Part shown: one piece after another, positions 1-6,272 of the stretch
Layout of the letters: each line of letters begins with the position of its first letter
Position numbering within the stretch: the stretch's first letter is position 1
Assembly: GCA_905215395.1 (NCBI GenBank)
Contig: CAJMQA010000169.1
Location: 1 to 7,566 of the forward strand
Origin: an uncultured bacterium
Lineage (GTDB): Bacteria; Bacteroidota; Bacteroidia; Bacteroidales; Marinifilaceae
Reading direction: 5' to 3'
DNA length: 7,566 bases
The notes under the pieces: model-generated
The model's input: only the letters and a program-made list of their open reading frames with translations
What the model was told of the DNA's origin: nothing
The model's database searches: none
Program-made: the position numbers and the translations under genes

Positions 1-1070
1 TTACCAATTGATGTTACCCCTTCATTTCCTGTAGCCCAATATGCCTGAGGATCATTCAAATTATTTGCCACCGGATTTGCATACCAATTTTTACCCTCCT
101 GAGTCCAGATATCAAAGTTCAAATTCGGAATAGTCACAATTTTTTCTGTGGTGAAAGTTGCCTCATTACTGGTTTGCCCGTCAGCGACAATTCTCCATAA
201 ATAGGTTGAACCATCTTGCAATCCCGATAAACGAGCCTCAAAAGTTATGCCACTAGTCATCTTCACTGCATCCGCAGGCAAAACATTCCAATTACTTTCT
301 CCCGATTTTTTGTATTCAATCGTTGGAATAAGACCTTGTTTTACTCCGCCGGTAACAGTCGCATGGCGAGCCCACACATCGGCATCCCCAGTAGAACCGA
401 TCGAAACAGTTTGAACGATATCAACCGTCCACTCCTGAAAATATTTTCCCAGACGGCATACAATAAATTTTCTAGGACGGGAAAAATCACTCACAGTTTT
501 CGGATCAGGCACCACAGTCGCCCCCGCTCCTCCCAATTCCAAAGAGTCTATTTGAATTTGATTCAATGACTGCTCCTGAGAGACATAAATCAAAACCGTT
601 TTATTCGGTTCGTCGACAATTGCCTGACCGACCTGATTTACAACTTTAATTGAGCGGTCAATCACTTGCTTCACCCTGACTGTCCACTTATAATCCTGAT
701 AAGTCTGCAATAAAAATGACACCGGTTTTGAAAACCGCACTCTCGTATTAGCCGAAGAAGGCAAAGCCTGCAAGGAATCAAAACCTAAACGGGGAAATTT
801 AATAAATTTAACGCAAGCCGAAGAGTCAGGAACTACAATAGCATCCTCTGAGATTTTTAATTTTACAATCTTCAGACTATCCAGATCCACCTCTCCTCCA
901 ACCGTTATATCCACCTGCCGCAAATTAGCATCGATCACAGTCTCTCCCTTTTGGCCTTCAACTGCCATATCCAGAATATTTCCGGGAATATAGGGATAAG
1001 GCACATCATTTTTTATACATGCCGACAAACAAAACAAACAGAAACACCAAAATATAATCTGTATCTTCAT
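1..1070 (-). CDS. Partial lipoprotein: two Ig-like repeats, FN3-like module and start of PCMD domain (C-terminus outside window)
   Basis: The reading frame is open from the ATG at 1070 to the window edge (356 codons) with no stop, so the C-terminus is missing. Residues 1-18 form a lipoprotein signal ending in the lipobox LSAC (Cys18), so the mature protein should be lipid-anchored in the envelope. Residues of about 53-135 and 157-221 look like two diverged copies of one beta-sandwich: both have a run ending in VVPD and close with [KE]WTV near the end, as in DUF5018-type Ig-like repeats. About 230-310 resembles fibronectin III (WARHATVTGG, YLWRIVADG, ATFTTE). From about 314, IPNLNFDIW and YWATGNEGV match the start of the PCMD domain and closely match the paralogue at 1808-3451. 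By comparison with that gene about 180 residues are missing. PCMD is thought to be a carbohydrate-related jelly-roll domain, but the ligand is unknown. It starts 5 bases after the upstream barrel gene and is presumably the fifth gene of the operon. Confidence 0.85.
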   Translation of the reverse strand, partial: MKIQIIFWCFCLFCLSACIKNDVPYPYIPGNILDMAVEGQKGETVIDANLRQVDITVGGEVDLDSLKIVKLKISEDAIVVPDSSACVKFIKFPRLGFDSLQALPSSANTRVRFSKPVSFLLQTYQDYKWTVRVKQVIDRSIKVVNQVGQAIVDEPNKTVLIYVSQEQSLNQIQIDSLELGGAGATVVPDPKTVSDFSRPRKFIVCRLGKYFQEWTVDIVQTVSIGSTGDADVWARHATVTGGVKQGLIPTIEYKKSGESNWNVLPADAVKMTSGITFEARLSGLQDGSTYLWRIVADGQTSNEATFTTEKIVTIPNLNFDIWTQEGKNWYANPVANNLNDPQAYWATGNEGVTSIG

Positions 1071-1075
1071 CTATT

Positions 1076-1807
1076 CTAGATATAAAAGGTCATACCAATA
1101 TTAAGCGAGAACAAATCAATTTTAAAGTTACCGGAGTTTTTATGAAAACTTCCCGATTCTACCTGATTCCTGCTCTGATTAATCCACTTAAAATCAAATC
1201 CCATCACACCTACCGAGACTTCCACAGCAGAATAATTGGTAACAAAAGCAGCCAAGCCCGGAGCGATTCCGACCTGAATATTATGAGTAGTCTGATAAGA
1301 ACCTGTTTTATCATTTCCTTTCCCTGAAGTTTGTTTGCCCTGTCCATACCCATATGACAGCCGGGCTTCATTAAAAAAACCAAACACCTTACTTCCGCCT
1401 AAGCCCATATAAGTACGTAAAAAACCGGAAGCCATAAAACTATGTTCCAAAAAATTCTGGTCGGAAACATTAAAATTCAAATCATCTCCTAAATCCAAAT
1501 CAATATTCTCTAAGTTGACATATGAACGTGCATAAGCTAAACGTAGCCCTGCTGCCGTATTATCGGCAAAGAAATATCCGGCAAAAGGACTGATTTTAAA
1601 AGTATATCCATCTCCGTTCAAATCTTTCATCACTAAAAATTTAAAATCACTGCTACGTAATTCCGAATACGACAAGGTTGTACCCACAAGCCAAGCTCCC
1701 TTCGGAACAAAAAGGCCTGATTTTATTTCCCGGTCGAACTTTAATTGTGCCTGACCGACACCCACACAACTTATAAAGCACAAAACAGTCAGAAATAATC
1801 TTTTCAT
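1076..1807 (-). CDS. Small outer-membrane beta-barrel protein, probably eight-stranded
   Basis: The 243-residue protein has a type I signal peptide, with a hydrophobic core at about residues 4-18 and likely cleavage after GQA (residue 20). The remainder resolves into eight segments of alternating hydrophobic and polar residues, at about 38-49, 66-82, 85-97, 121-136, 139-155, 173-188, 192-207 and 226-243. Aromatic residues lie at the strand ends, and the chain ends in an aromatic strand (FYI at the C-terminus). This is the usual layout of an eight-strand OmpW/OmpX-like barrel, and size and spacing agree. No enzymatic motif is visible. The start codon directly abuts the stop of the preceding DUF4493-PCMD gene (TAGATG, no spacer), which suggests translational coupling. 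The next lipoprotein begins 5 bases after its stop. The protein may be the membrane partner of the surrounding lipoproteins (inference). Cys10 and Cys14 lie inside the signal peptide and do not make a good lipobox compared with the clear AQA-like cleavage region. Confidence 0.85.
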   Translation of the reverse strand: MKRLFLTVLCFISCVGVGQAQLKFDREIKSGLFVPKGAWLVGTTLSYSELRSSDFKFLVMKDLNGDGYTFKISPFAGYFFADNTAAGLRLAYARSYVNLENIDLDLGDDLNFNVSDQNFLEHSFMASGFLRTYMGLGGSKVFGFFNEARLSYGYGQGKQTSGKGNDKTGSYQTTHNIQVGIAPGLAAFVTNYSAVEVSVGVMGFDFKWINQSRNQVESGSFHKNSGNFKIDLFSLNIGMTFYI

Positions 1808-3451
1808 CTACTTAAAATAAATCAATTCGAACTCATCAACCCAAAGCGTACTGCCTCCACCAACCTGCCCAACTACTTTTGAACCTTCGAAATCGCCTCC
1901 ATAACGGCTCGAGGTTGCCACGATCGTGATCTTTGCAGGTTTAGCCTTCAGGTCTGTATAATTGATATCTATGGAAAATGGAGTATAACTAGTAACCTCC
2001 TCTGTTCCTACAAATTCCCCAAATCCTATTTCTTTACCACCTGCATCCCACAAACGGACATAAATATTACACTGATCTGTTGTCAGATTCCCAGGCTTAG
2101 AGCCTTCATTAATAGGCTGGGGAATATATTTATAATAACCGGTTAATTTCACTGGACGGGCTCCCGTATAAGGCCGTCCAAAAGTGACACTGGCAGAAGG
2201 ATTTGTCAATTTTGTACTAAACTCTCCAACAAATAAATTGCCTGCAGCAGATTTAGCCACCATAACTCCGGTAAGAGTCGTCAGTTTTGCTGCTTTACCT
2301 CTATAAGCATCTTCACCGCTTACGGGAACTGTATTATTAGATTTTCCTGCAGTTTTAACCCCCTCATTACCCGTCGCCCAATATGAATTTTTCCCGTCTG
2401 CATTAGGATAACCATTATTCCAGGTATCGAAATTCAGATTAGGAATTTCCTGATAGCTCTCGGTCGTAAATACTCCGCCAGCCCCTACTCTAACTCCACA
2501 AGCAATCCGGTAATTATAGCCTGTACCAAAATCCAGTTTCAATGTCTTAGCTGAATAGGATCCATCTTCTTCCAAAGTTGCGTCTACCGATTGCCATTCA
2601 GAATCACCAACTTTTTTATATTGAAAAACGATAGGATCAGATGCATTGGTCAAATCTGAAGTTCCATACAAATAAGCAAATTGTCCCCAAGCATCAGCAT
2701 CTCCGGTATGTAAATCAGGATCAGCATCTGAAGTCAAGGGCACAGTAATGTTTACAATGTAATTATGAGTCGTCTGATCAACTGTTATGTTAAAATCCCC
2801 CGTCCCTTCATCAGTCACATCATAATTGATCTTATAATGATAGCGACTTTTTACATCCATTATATTTCTTGGAAAAGTAAATGATTTATCATCCGTATTC
2901 GTCAAACTTAAAGTAGCAGTAATCGAAGCTGCCGGAAAATAAGCATTACGGTACTCATCCTGCACAAAATCAACTGAACCATATTTATTTGCTACTTTAC
3001 AAGTATATGCTTTAAAGTTCTTCCTGAAATTATCTGTATAATGTACAGAAACCATACATTGAGCCAATTTACAAACGACCTCTACCGGTTTCGCAACATC
3101 TTTTTCTACAGATACTTCTATCTGTCCAGAATAAAACAATGGAGCATTAAATCCCACAATAGTAGTATCTTTATCAACAGAATAAGCTTTTACAATATAA
3201 TGACCGGTAGGAAATAATAAACTTTGTCCCCGTAAAAGTGTCCAATCATCGACATGTTTAATTACAACTCCATCTTTCAGGATATCGAGAGCCAGTCTAT
3301 CAGTTATTTCACTTTCTGCTTTAGTTTCCGGAATAACAGTCTTATTCAGTTCAACAGACGAAAATTGCAAATACCCAAAGCCATCTTTTGATTCACTTTG
3401 GCAAGCAACCAACAATAAACCCAATAAAATATATATTATATCTTTCATCAT
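1808..3451 (-). CDS. DUF4493 - FN3-like - PCMD multidomain lipoprotein
   Basis: The 547-residue protein begins with a lipoprotein signal ending in LVAC (Cys17). Domains in order: DUF4493 at about 26-240, recognisable from GYLQF, the PTGHYIVKAYS strand, PLFYSG and VVCKLAQCMVSV; an FN3-like module at about 252-332 (DAWGQFAYLYG, FQYKKVGDSEW, FTTE); and a PCMD domain at about 336-547, starting IPNLNFDTW, with YWATGNEGV, GKAAKLTT, LTGYYKY and a final LWVDEFELIY strand. The DUF4493/PCMD pairing is a known Bacteroidota arrangement; PCMD is annotated as a putative carbohydrate-related domain, without a proven activity. No catalytic residues are evident, so binding is more likely than catalysis (inference). 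The gene starts 18 bases after the preceding DUF4493 gene and its stop touches the start of the barrel gene. Two adjacent ATG codons are present (3451 and 3448); either gives the same signal peptide within one residue. Confidence 0.9.
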   Translation of the reverse strand: MMKDIIYILLGLLLVACQSESKDGFGYLQFSSVELNKTVIPETKAESEITDRLALDILKDGVVIKHVDDWTLLRGQSLLFPTGHYIVKAYSVDKDTTIVGFNAPLFYSGQIEVSVEKDVAKPVEVVCKLAQCMVSVHYTDNFRKNFKAYTCKVANKYGSVDFVQDEYRNAYFPAASITATLSLTNTDDKSFTFPRNIMDVKSRYHYKINYDVTDEGTGDFNITVDQTTHNYIVNITVPLTSDADPDLHTGDADAWGQFAYLYGTSDLTNASDPIVFQYKKVGDSEWQSVDATLEEDGSYSAKTLKLDFGTGYNYRIACGVRVGAGGVFTTESYQEIPNLNFDTWNNGYPNADGKNSYWATGNEGVKTAGKSNNTVPVSGEDAYRGKAAKLTTLTGVMVAKSAAGNLFVGEFSTKLTNPSASVTFGRPYTGARPVKLTGYYKYIPQPINEGSKPGNLTTDQCNIYVRLWDAGGKEIGFGEFVGTEEVTSYTPFSIDINYTDLKAKPAKITIVATSSRYGGDFEGSKVVGQVGGGSTLWVDEFELIYFK

Positions 3452-3469
3452 TTTATATACTTTGGATTA

Positions 3470-4783
3470 TTAATCTGTCACTGTCACCACTAAATCGCCG
3501 GTAACCTCAGTATCTCCTCCATCTCCTATCTTAATGGAAAAAGTATATATCCCCCCCCCTTCAAAAAGACTCAACATCTGCATAAAAGCAGAGACATCAA
3601 ATAAATAAGAAGTTTTTCCGGCTATGATTTCTCCCTGCTCCAACAATCCGGTTGTAAATAAAATTTCCGGCAATTCATCAGGCTTTGTCAAATCAAACAA
3701 CCTCAATCCCAAATCATCCATACTCCCATCAAACTCCTGATTCGTACTCTTTATACCTACCTCCAGTTTCTTTATTCCATTGGGGGCAATAATATTTACC
3801 TGAACAGTAGGATATTTCGTTTCGTCAACAGCTGTTTCAGATACACTAAAATGATATGCGGCAGGTAAACCAGTCACTCTTATCGTTGTTTCGTCCGGAT
3901 CAGGTTCCGGATCGGGATCAGGATTACCTCCTCCTCCCGGATTAAACACTATATTCTCTGTCGGAACTTCCACCATCAGCCCGGTTTCATGCATAGTCAG
4001 ATCAACCGCCATATTCAACTTTATCTGTGTTGTAGGATCAATAGAAGGTTCATCCCCTGCTCCAATACTTACGGTAAACTCATCCCCGGATACCAATTTA
4101 TCATTTCCTTCGGCATCTACAGGTTTAATCACAGTATAGTTCTGGGCAATCTGATTATTCGTATTAGTTGTTGCTTTTACTGTCAACAGAACACTATTTT
4201 TTTGAACAGGGACTTTAAAGTAAAAAGTTTTACCTTCATCTTTCTTATCATACACTTTCACACCACCGTCCCCATTGGTTACCGTAATGGCATAATCATC
4301 TTTAAACTGTTGCTTAAAATCACTTTTAAAAGCAATGGTTACAGCTATATTTTGTAATTTACAAGTTGTATTTACTTTCGTTGTCTTGCCCGGTAAAATC
4401 TCAAACTCAGTAACACCTTTAAAATAAGGTCGTTCAGAAGCATTTACACCACTTCCCTCATAATTATAAGCAACAACTTTATATTTTCCTGCCAAAAGCT
4501 TTATTTGTCCTTCACGTTGTAAATCTGCATATGAATCGTAATGTCGTACAGACGCATTCGTTATTGCATCTACAATGTCCACTGTATAAAGCGTAGGATC
4601 GATATCATTCTGATCAAAAATTGCTTTTGACTTAACAGGCGAAGCCATATCCAGAGTCATGTATCCATTATTTTTCTGTTCTTCCTTGGCGGGTAACTTT
4701 TTCAGTTCATCTCTCATTTCACACGAACTAACAATAAATATCAGCAGGCTCAAACCAATCAATATATAACTCTGATTCTTCAT
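3470..4783 (-). CDS. DUF4493 lipoprotein with Gly/Asp-Pro linker and C-terminal beta domain
   Basis: The 437-residue protein has a lipoprotein signal ending in VSSC (Cys21). DUF4493 spans about 39-275: GYMTLDM, the YTVDIVD strand, LLAGKYKVVAY, RPYFKGVTEFEI and CKLQNIAVTI are typical of the family. Residues 283-298 form a flexible Gly4-Asn then Asp-Pro/Glu-Pro linker. Residues of about 299-437 form a second, all-beta region (RVTGLPAAYHF, VQVNIIAPNGIKKLEVGI, YTFSIKIGDGG) that resembles the C-terminal domain seen in some DUF4493 proteins but that I cannot assign to a named family. The gene lies 18 bases after the first DUF4493 gene and 18 bases before the third. An unusual feature is a run of nine G (minus strand, 3559-3551) coding Gly409-Gly411 near the 3' end, a possible slippage site. 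The start at 4783 is the only one that retains the complete signal peptide. Role unknown; surface or periplasmic structural or binding protein by inference. Confidence 0.88.
   Translation of the reverse strand: MKNQSYILIGLSLLIFIVSSCEMRDELKKLPAKEEQKNNGYMTLDMASPVKSKAIFDQNDIDPTLYTVDIVDAITNASVRHYDSYADLQREGQIKLLAGKYKVVAYNYEGSGVNASERPYFKGVTEFEILPGKTTKVNTTCKLQNIAVTIAFKSDFKQQFKDDYAITVTNGDGGVKVYDKKDEGKTFYFKVPVQKNSVLLTVKATTNTNNQIAQNYTVIKPVDAEGNDKLVSGDEFTVSIGAGDEPSIDPTTQIKLNMAVDLTMHETGLMVEVPTENIVFNPGGGGNPDPDPEPDPDETTIRVTGLPAAYHFSVSETAVDETKYPTVQVNIIAPNGIKKLEVGIKSTNQEFDGSMDDLGLRLFDLTKPDELPEILFTTGLLEQGEIIAGKTSYLFDVSAFMQMLSLFEGGGIYTFSIKIGDGGDTEVTGDLVVTVTD
3551..3559 (-). repeat. G9 homopolymer inside a coding sequence
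   Basis: Nine consecutive C on the plus strand (nine G on the coding strand) encode Gly409-Gly411 of the second DUF4493 lipoprotein. Tracts of this length are prone to replication slippage. One added G gives the tail Asp-Ile-Tyr-Phe-Phe-His then a stop; one lost G gives Gly-Tyr-Ile-Leu-Phe-Pro-Leu-Arg then a stop. Both remove the final beta strands. Confidence 0.9.
3890..3937 (-). repeat. Low-complexity coding repeat (Gly4 / Asp-Pro linker)
   Basis: This segment codes residues 283-298 of the second DUF4493 protein. The DNA contains repeated CCGGATC/CAGG and CTC units, giving Gly-Gly-Gly-Gly-Asn then alternating Pro with Asp or Glu. It is an interdomain linker, likely extended and acidic, and could vary in length between strains by repeat expansion. 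Confidence 0.7.
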
Positions 4784-4801
4784 AATCTCTTTGTTTTCTG
4801 T

Positions 4802-5602
4802 TTAATTTCCAACTTCTGTATTTTCTCCCGGTAAAAATTCATCAGGCAAAATGACTGAAATATCTTCTGTGGTGACACTCCCGTCAATAGTCACTGTAAT
4901 TCCTTCTATTTTTCCTCCTTCAATATTGACTAACTTCGGTTTTATGGTAATTGTCAGGAAATCCCGGGGATTAATAGTTATAGTCTGAGCACCGAAGTCT
5001 TTGGGACTGACATTTATCCCCTGCTTATCTTTCAAACCAAAAGTAATAGTCAAAGATTCTCCGGCAGCATCAGCTTTAAAAAATGCATCTTTATCGACAT
5101 CCTCCTGCGACATCACAAAAGGTTCATTCAGGTGTTTCGTTTTCAAATTTACTTTACACTCTGAATAATAATCAAAAAAATTACCTTCGAATTTGATTTT
5201 TACTTTAACATTGGCAGGAACGCAAACCAATTGAACCATACGGTTATCACCCTTTACCAGATTAAAGTTGGCAGAACCCTCTACATAAAGTTTGTCATAT
5301 CCTACAGGTACATTTTCACCATAAAAGGCGCGGATAGAATAATTACCCGGTTCCAGCTTCTTCTCCAGTTCCATTTCGCCGAATCTGACTGTTTCCATGA
5401 CAGTTCCGTCCTTTGAAAGCTCTACAGTATAATTATCCACATTCAGATAAGCAGACTGATCCACAGCTTTAGTCCTGGCAAAAGATGAATCCGCAGAAAT
5501 ATCCAGACTAAAAGTTCCCTTTTCCTCATCAGAAATACCACTTTCAGAATGGCAGGCAGCCATCAGCATCATGCTGAAGACCATTACATACAGTTTACTC
5601 AT
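4802..5602 (-). CDS. Short DUF4493 lipoprotein, first gene of the envelope operon
   Basis: With the ATG at 5602 the product has 266 residues. The frame is open upstream and in-frame ATGs also exist at 5623 and 5683 (273 and 293 residues). I prefer 5602 (or 5623) because the longest form places about 27 charged or polar residues (FERKDVFHRCQQKFK) before the hydrophobic signal core, while MSKLYVMVFSMMLMAAC is a normal-length lipoprotein signal with Cys17 and matches the sibling proteins. The lipobox has Met at -3, which is slightly off consensus. Residues of about 29-225 match DUF4493: GTFSLDIS, TVELSKDG, LEPGNYSIRAFYG, LYVEGSANFNLVKG and CVPANVKVKI. The remaining about 40 residues are an acidic tail ending soon after a last beta hairpin, so unlike its two downstream siblings it carries no extra domain. 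It opens a run of five co-directional genes with gaps of 18 bases or fewer. Function is unknown; a lipid-anchored envelope protein is the supported statement. Confidence 0.82.
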   Translation of the reverse strand: MSKLYVMVFSMMLMAACHSESGISDEEKGTFSLDISADSSFARTKAVDQSAYLNVDNYTVELSKDGTVMETVRFGEMELEKKLEPGNYSIRAFYGENVPVGYDKLYVEGSANFNLVKGDNRMVQLVCVPANVKVKIKFEGNFFDYYSECKVNLKTKHLNEPFVMSQEDVDKDAFFKADAAGESLTITFGLKDKQGINVSPKDFGAQTITINPRDFLTITIKPKLVNIEGGKIEGITVTIDGSVTTEDISVILPDEFLPGENTEVGN

Positions 5603-5683
5603 AAATTTCAAATTAATGCTCATTTTAAATTTTTGCTGGCATCTATGAAATACGTCTTTTCTTTCAAAAAGGTATATCTCCAT

Positions 5684-5794
5684 TTTTATTATCCTGAATT
5701 ATATACTTGCAAAAAATGTGCCGAAATTAAAATAAATATTAAAATATATAAAATAATGGATTTATTTTATAAGAAAAGGTGGTTCTACAACCTA
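5684..5794 (-). promoter_or_regulatory. AT-rich leader region of the lipoprotein operon
   Basis: This spacer between the phosphatase stop and the first lipoprotein frame is strongly AT-rich, as expected for a Bacteroidota promoter region. No full match to the TTTG / TAnnTTTG consensus is present. The nearest candidates on the minus strand are a TATAATTC-like box near 5696-5703, preceded about 19 bases earlier by TTTC, and TACCTTTTTG at 5674-5665 just inside the longest possible reading frame. Use of the second would favour translation from 5623 or 5602. The call is a region, not a mapped promoter. Confidence 0.35.
5747..5771. repeat. Perfect 10-bp inverted repeat with 5-base spacer
   Basis: TATAAAATAA at 5747-5756 and its exact reverse complement TTATTTTATA at 5762-5771 flank the spacer TGGAT. 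The arms are all A/T, so a hairpin would be weak, but T-rich sequence follows on the minus strand. It may be a weak terminator after the phosphatase gene or a protein-binding operator for the lipoprotein operon; the sequence alone cannot separate these, and a chance palindrome in AT-rich DNA is possible. Confidence 0.6.
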
Positions 5795-6271
5795 TTACTT
5801 GTCACTCATACAATACTGATACAATCCCTTGGCAGCATCCTCTAATAAATCCAGCACCAATTCGAAGCCCTGGGCACCTTCGTAATAAGGATCGGGAACT
5901 TCGCGGTAAGAAGTTTTTTGCTGACAGAAATCCGTCATCCTGAAAATTTTAGCTTTTTCAGCCTCGCTCACAGCCAAACGTTTCAAAGCTATAATATTCT
6001 GATCATCCATACCGATAATCATATCGAAGTCCTGAAAATCTGCAGTAGCATAAAAAGTACGGGCTCTGCTGTCCAGGTTATACCCTCTACAGGCCGCATG
6101 CCGGCGCATACGTTCATCCGGCAAAGAACCGGCATGTCCGCTATATAAACCTGCCGAATCGATATAAAAATCATTCTCTTTCCCTTTCTCTTTCACCAAA
6201 GCTTTGAATATAGCCTCAGCTCCCGGAGAACGGCAAATATTTCCCAAACAGACAAAAAGAATCTTTTTCAT
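5795..6271 (-). CDS. Low-molecular-weight protein tyrosine phosphatase
   Basis: The 158-residue protein is the usual length for the cytoplasmic low-molecular-weight PTP family, which hydrolyses phosphotyrosine (and in some members phosphoarginine). The P-loop CLGNICRS at 8-15 supplies the catalytic Cys8 and phosphate-binding Arg14, and the general acid lies in DPYY (Asp127). Also present are the family's SAG segment (39-41) and DMIIGMDDQN (83-92), so the enzyme should be active. In bacteria such enzymes often counteract BY-kinases of capsule or exopolysaccharide export, but no kinase or polysaccharide gene is in the window, so a general housekeeping role is equally possible. The Tyr pair after DP is the arrangement that in several bacterial members can be phosphorylated (family knowledge). 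Its ATG begins one base after the ftsY stop (TGA-G-ATG), so the two are very likely translationally coupled. The start at 6271 places the P-loop at the normal distance from the N-terminus. Confidence 0.95.
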   Translation of the reverse strand: MKKILFVCLGNICRSPGAEAIFKALVKEKGKENDFYIDSAGLYSGHAGSLPDERMRRHAACRGYNLDSRARTFYATADFQDFDMIIGMDDQNIIALKRLAVSEAEKAKIFRMTDFCQQKTSYREVPDPYYEGAQGFELVLDLLEDAAKGLYQYCMSDK

Positions 6272-6272
6272 C

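Noticed and set aside
336..569. Plus-strand open frame of 77 codons
   Set aside because: It lies wholly opposite the partial PCMD lipoprotein gene, has no recognisable domain or signal, and its composition reflects the antisense of a real gene. The same applies to the other plus-strand frames at 1142-1327, 3989-4357, 5231-5416, 5918-6148, 6424-6636 and 6594-6821.
1..5683. A polysaccharide utilisation locus
   Set aside because: There is no SusC/SusD pair, glycoside hydrolase, sulfatase or hybrid sensor. PCMD is the only carbohydrate-related hint and has no proven activity.
5771..5792. Possible intrinsic terminator on the minus strand after the phosphatase stop (GGTT-GTAG-AACC followed by ACCTTTTCTT)
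   Set aside because: The stem is only 4 bp and the T-run is interrupted; too weak to list as a terminator.
5549..5845. Plus-strand frame of 98 codons crossing the spacer at 5684-5794
   Set aside because: It overlaps the 5' end of the first lipoprotein gene and the 3' end of the phosphatase gene in antisense. The product has no recognisable domain, and the spacer portion is just AT-rich codons.
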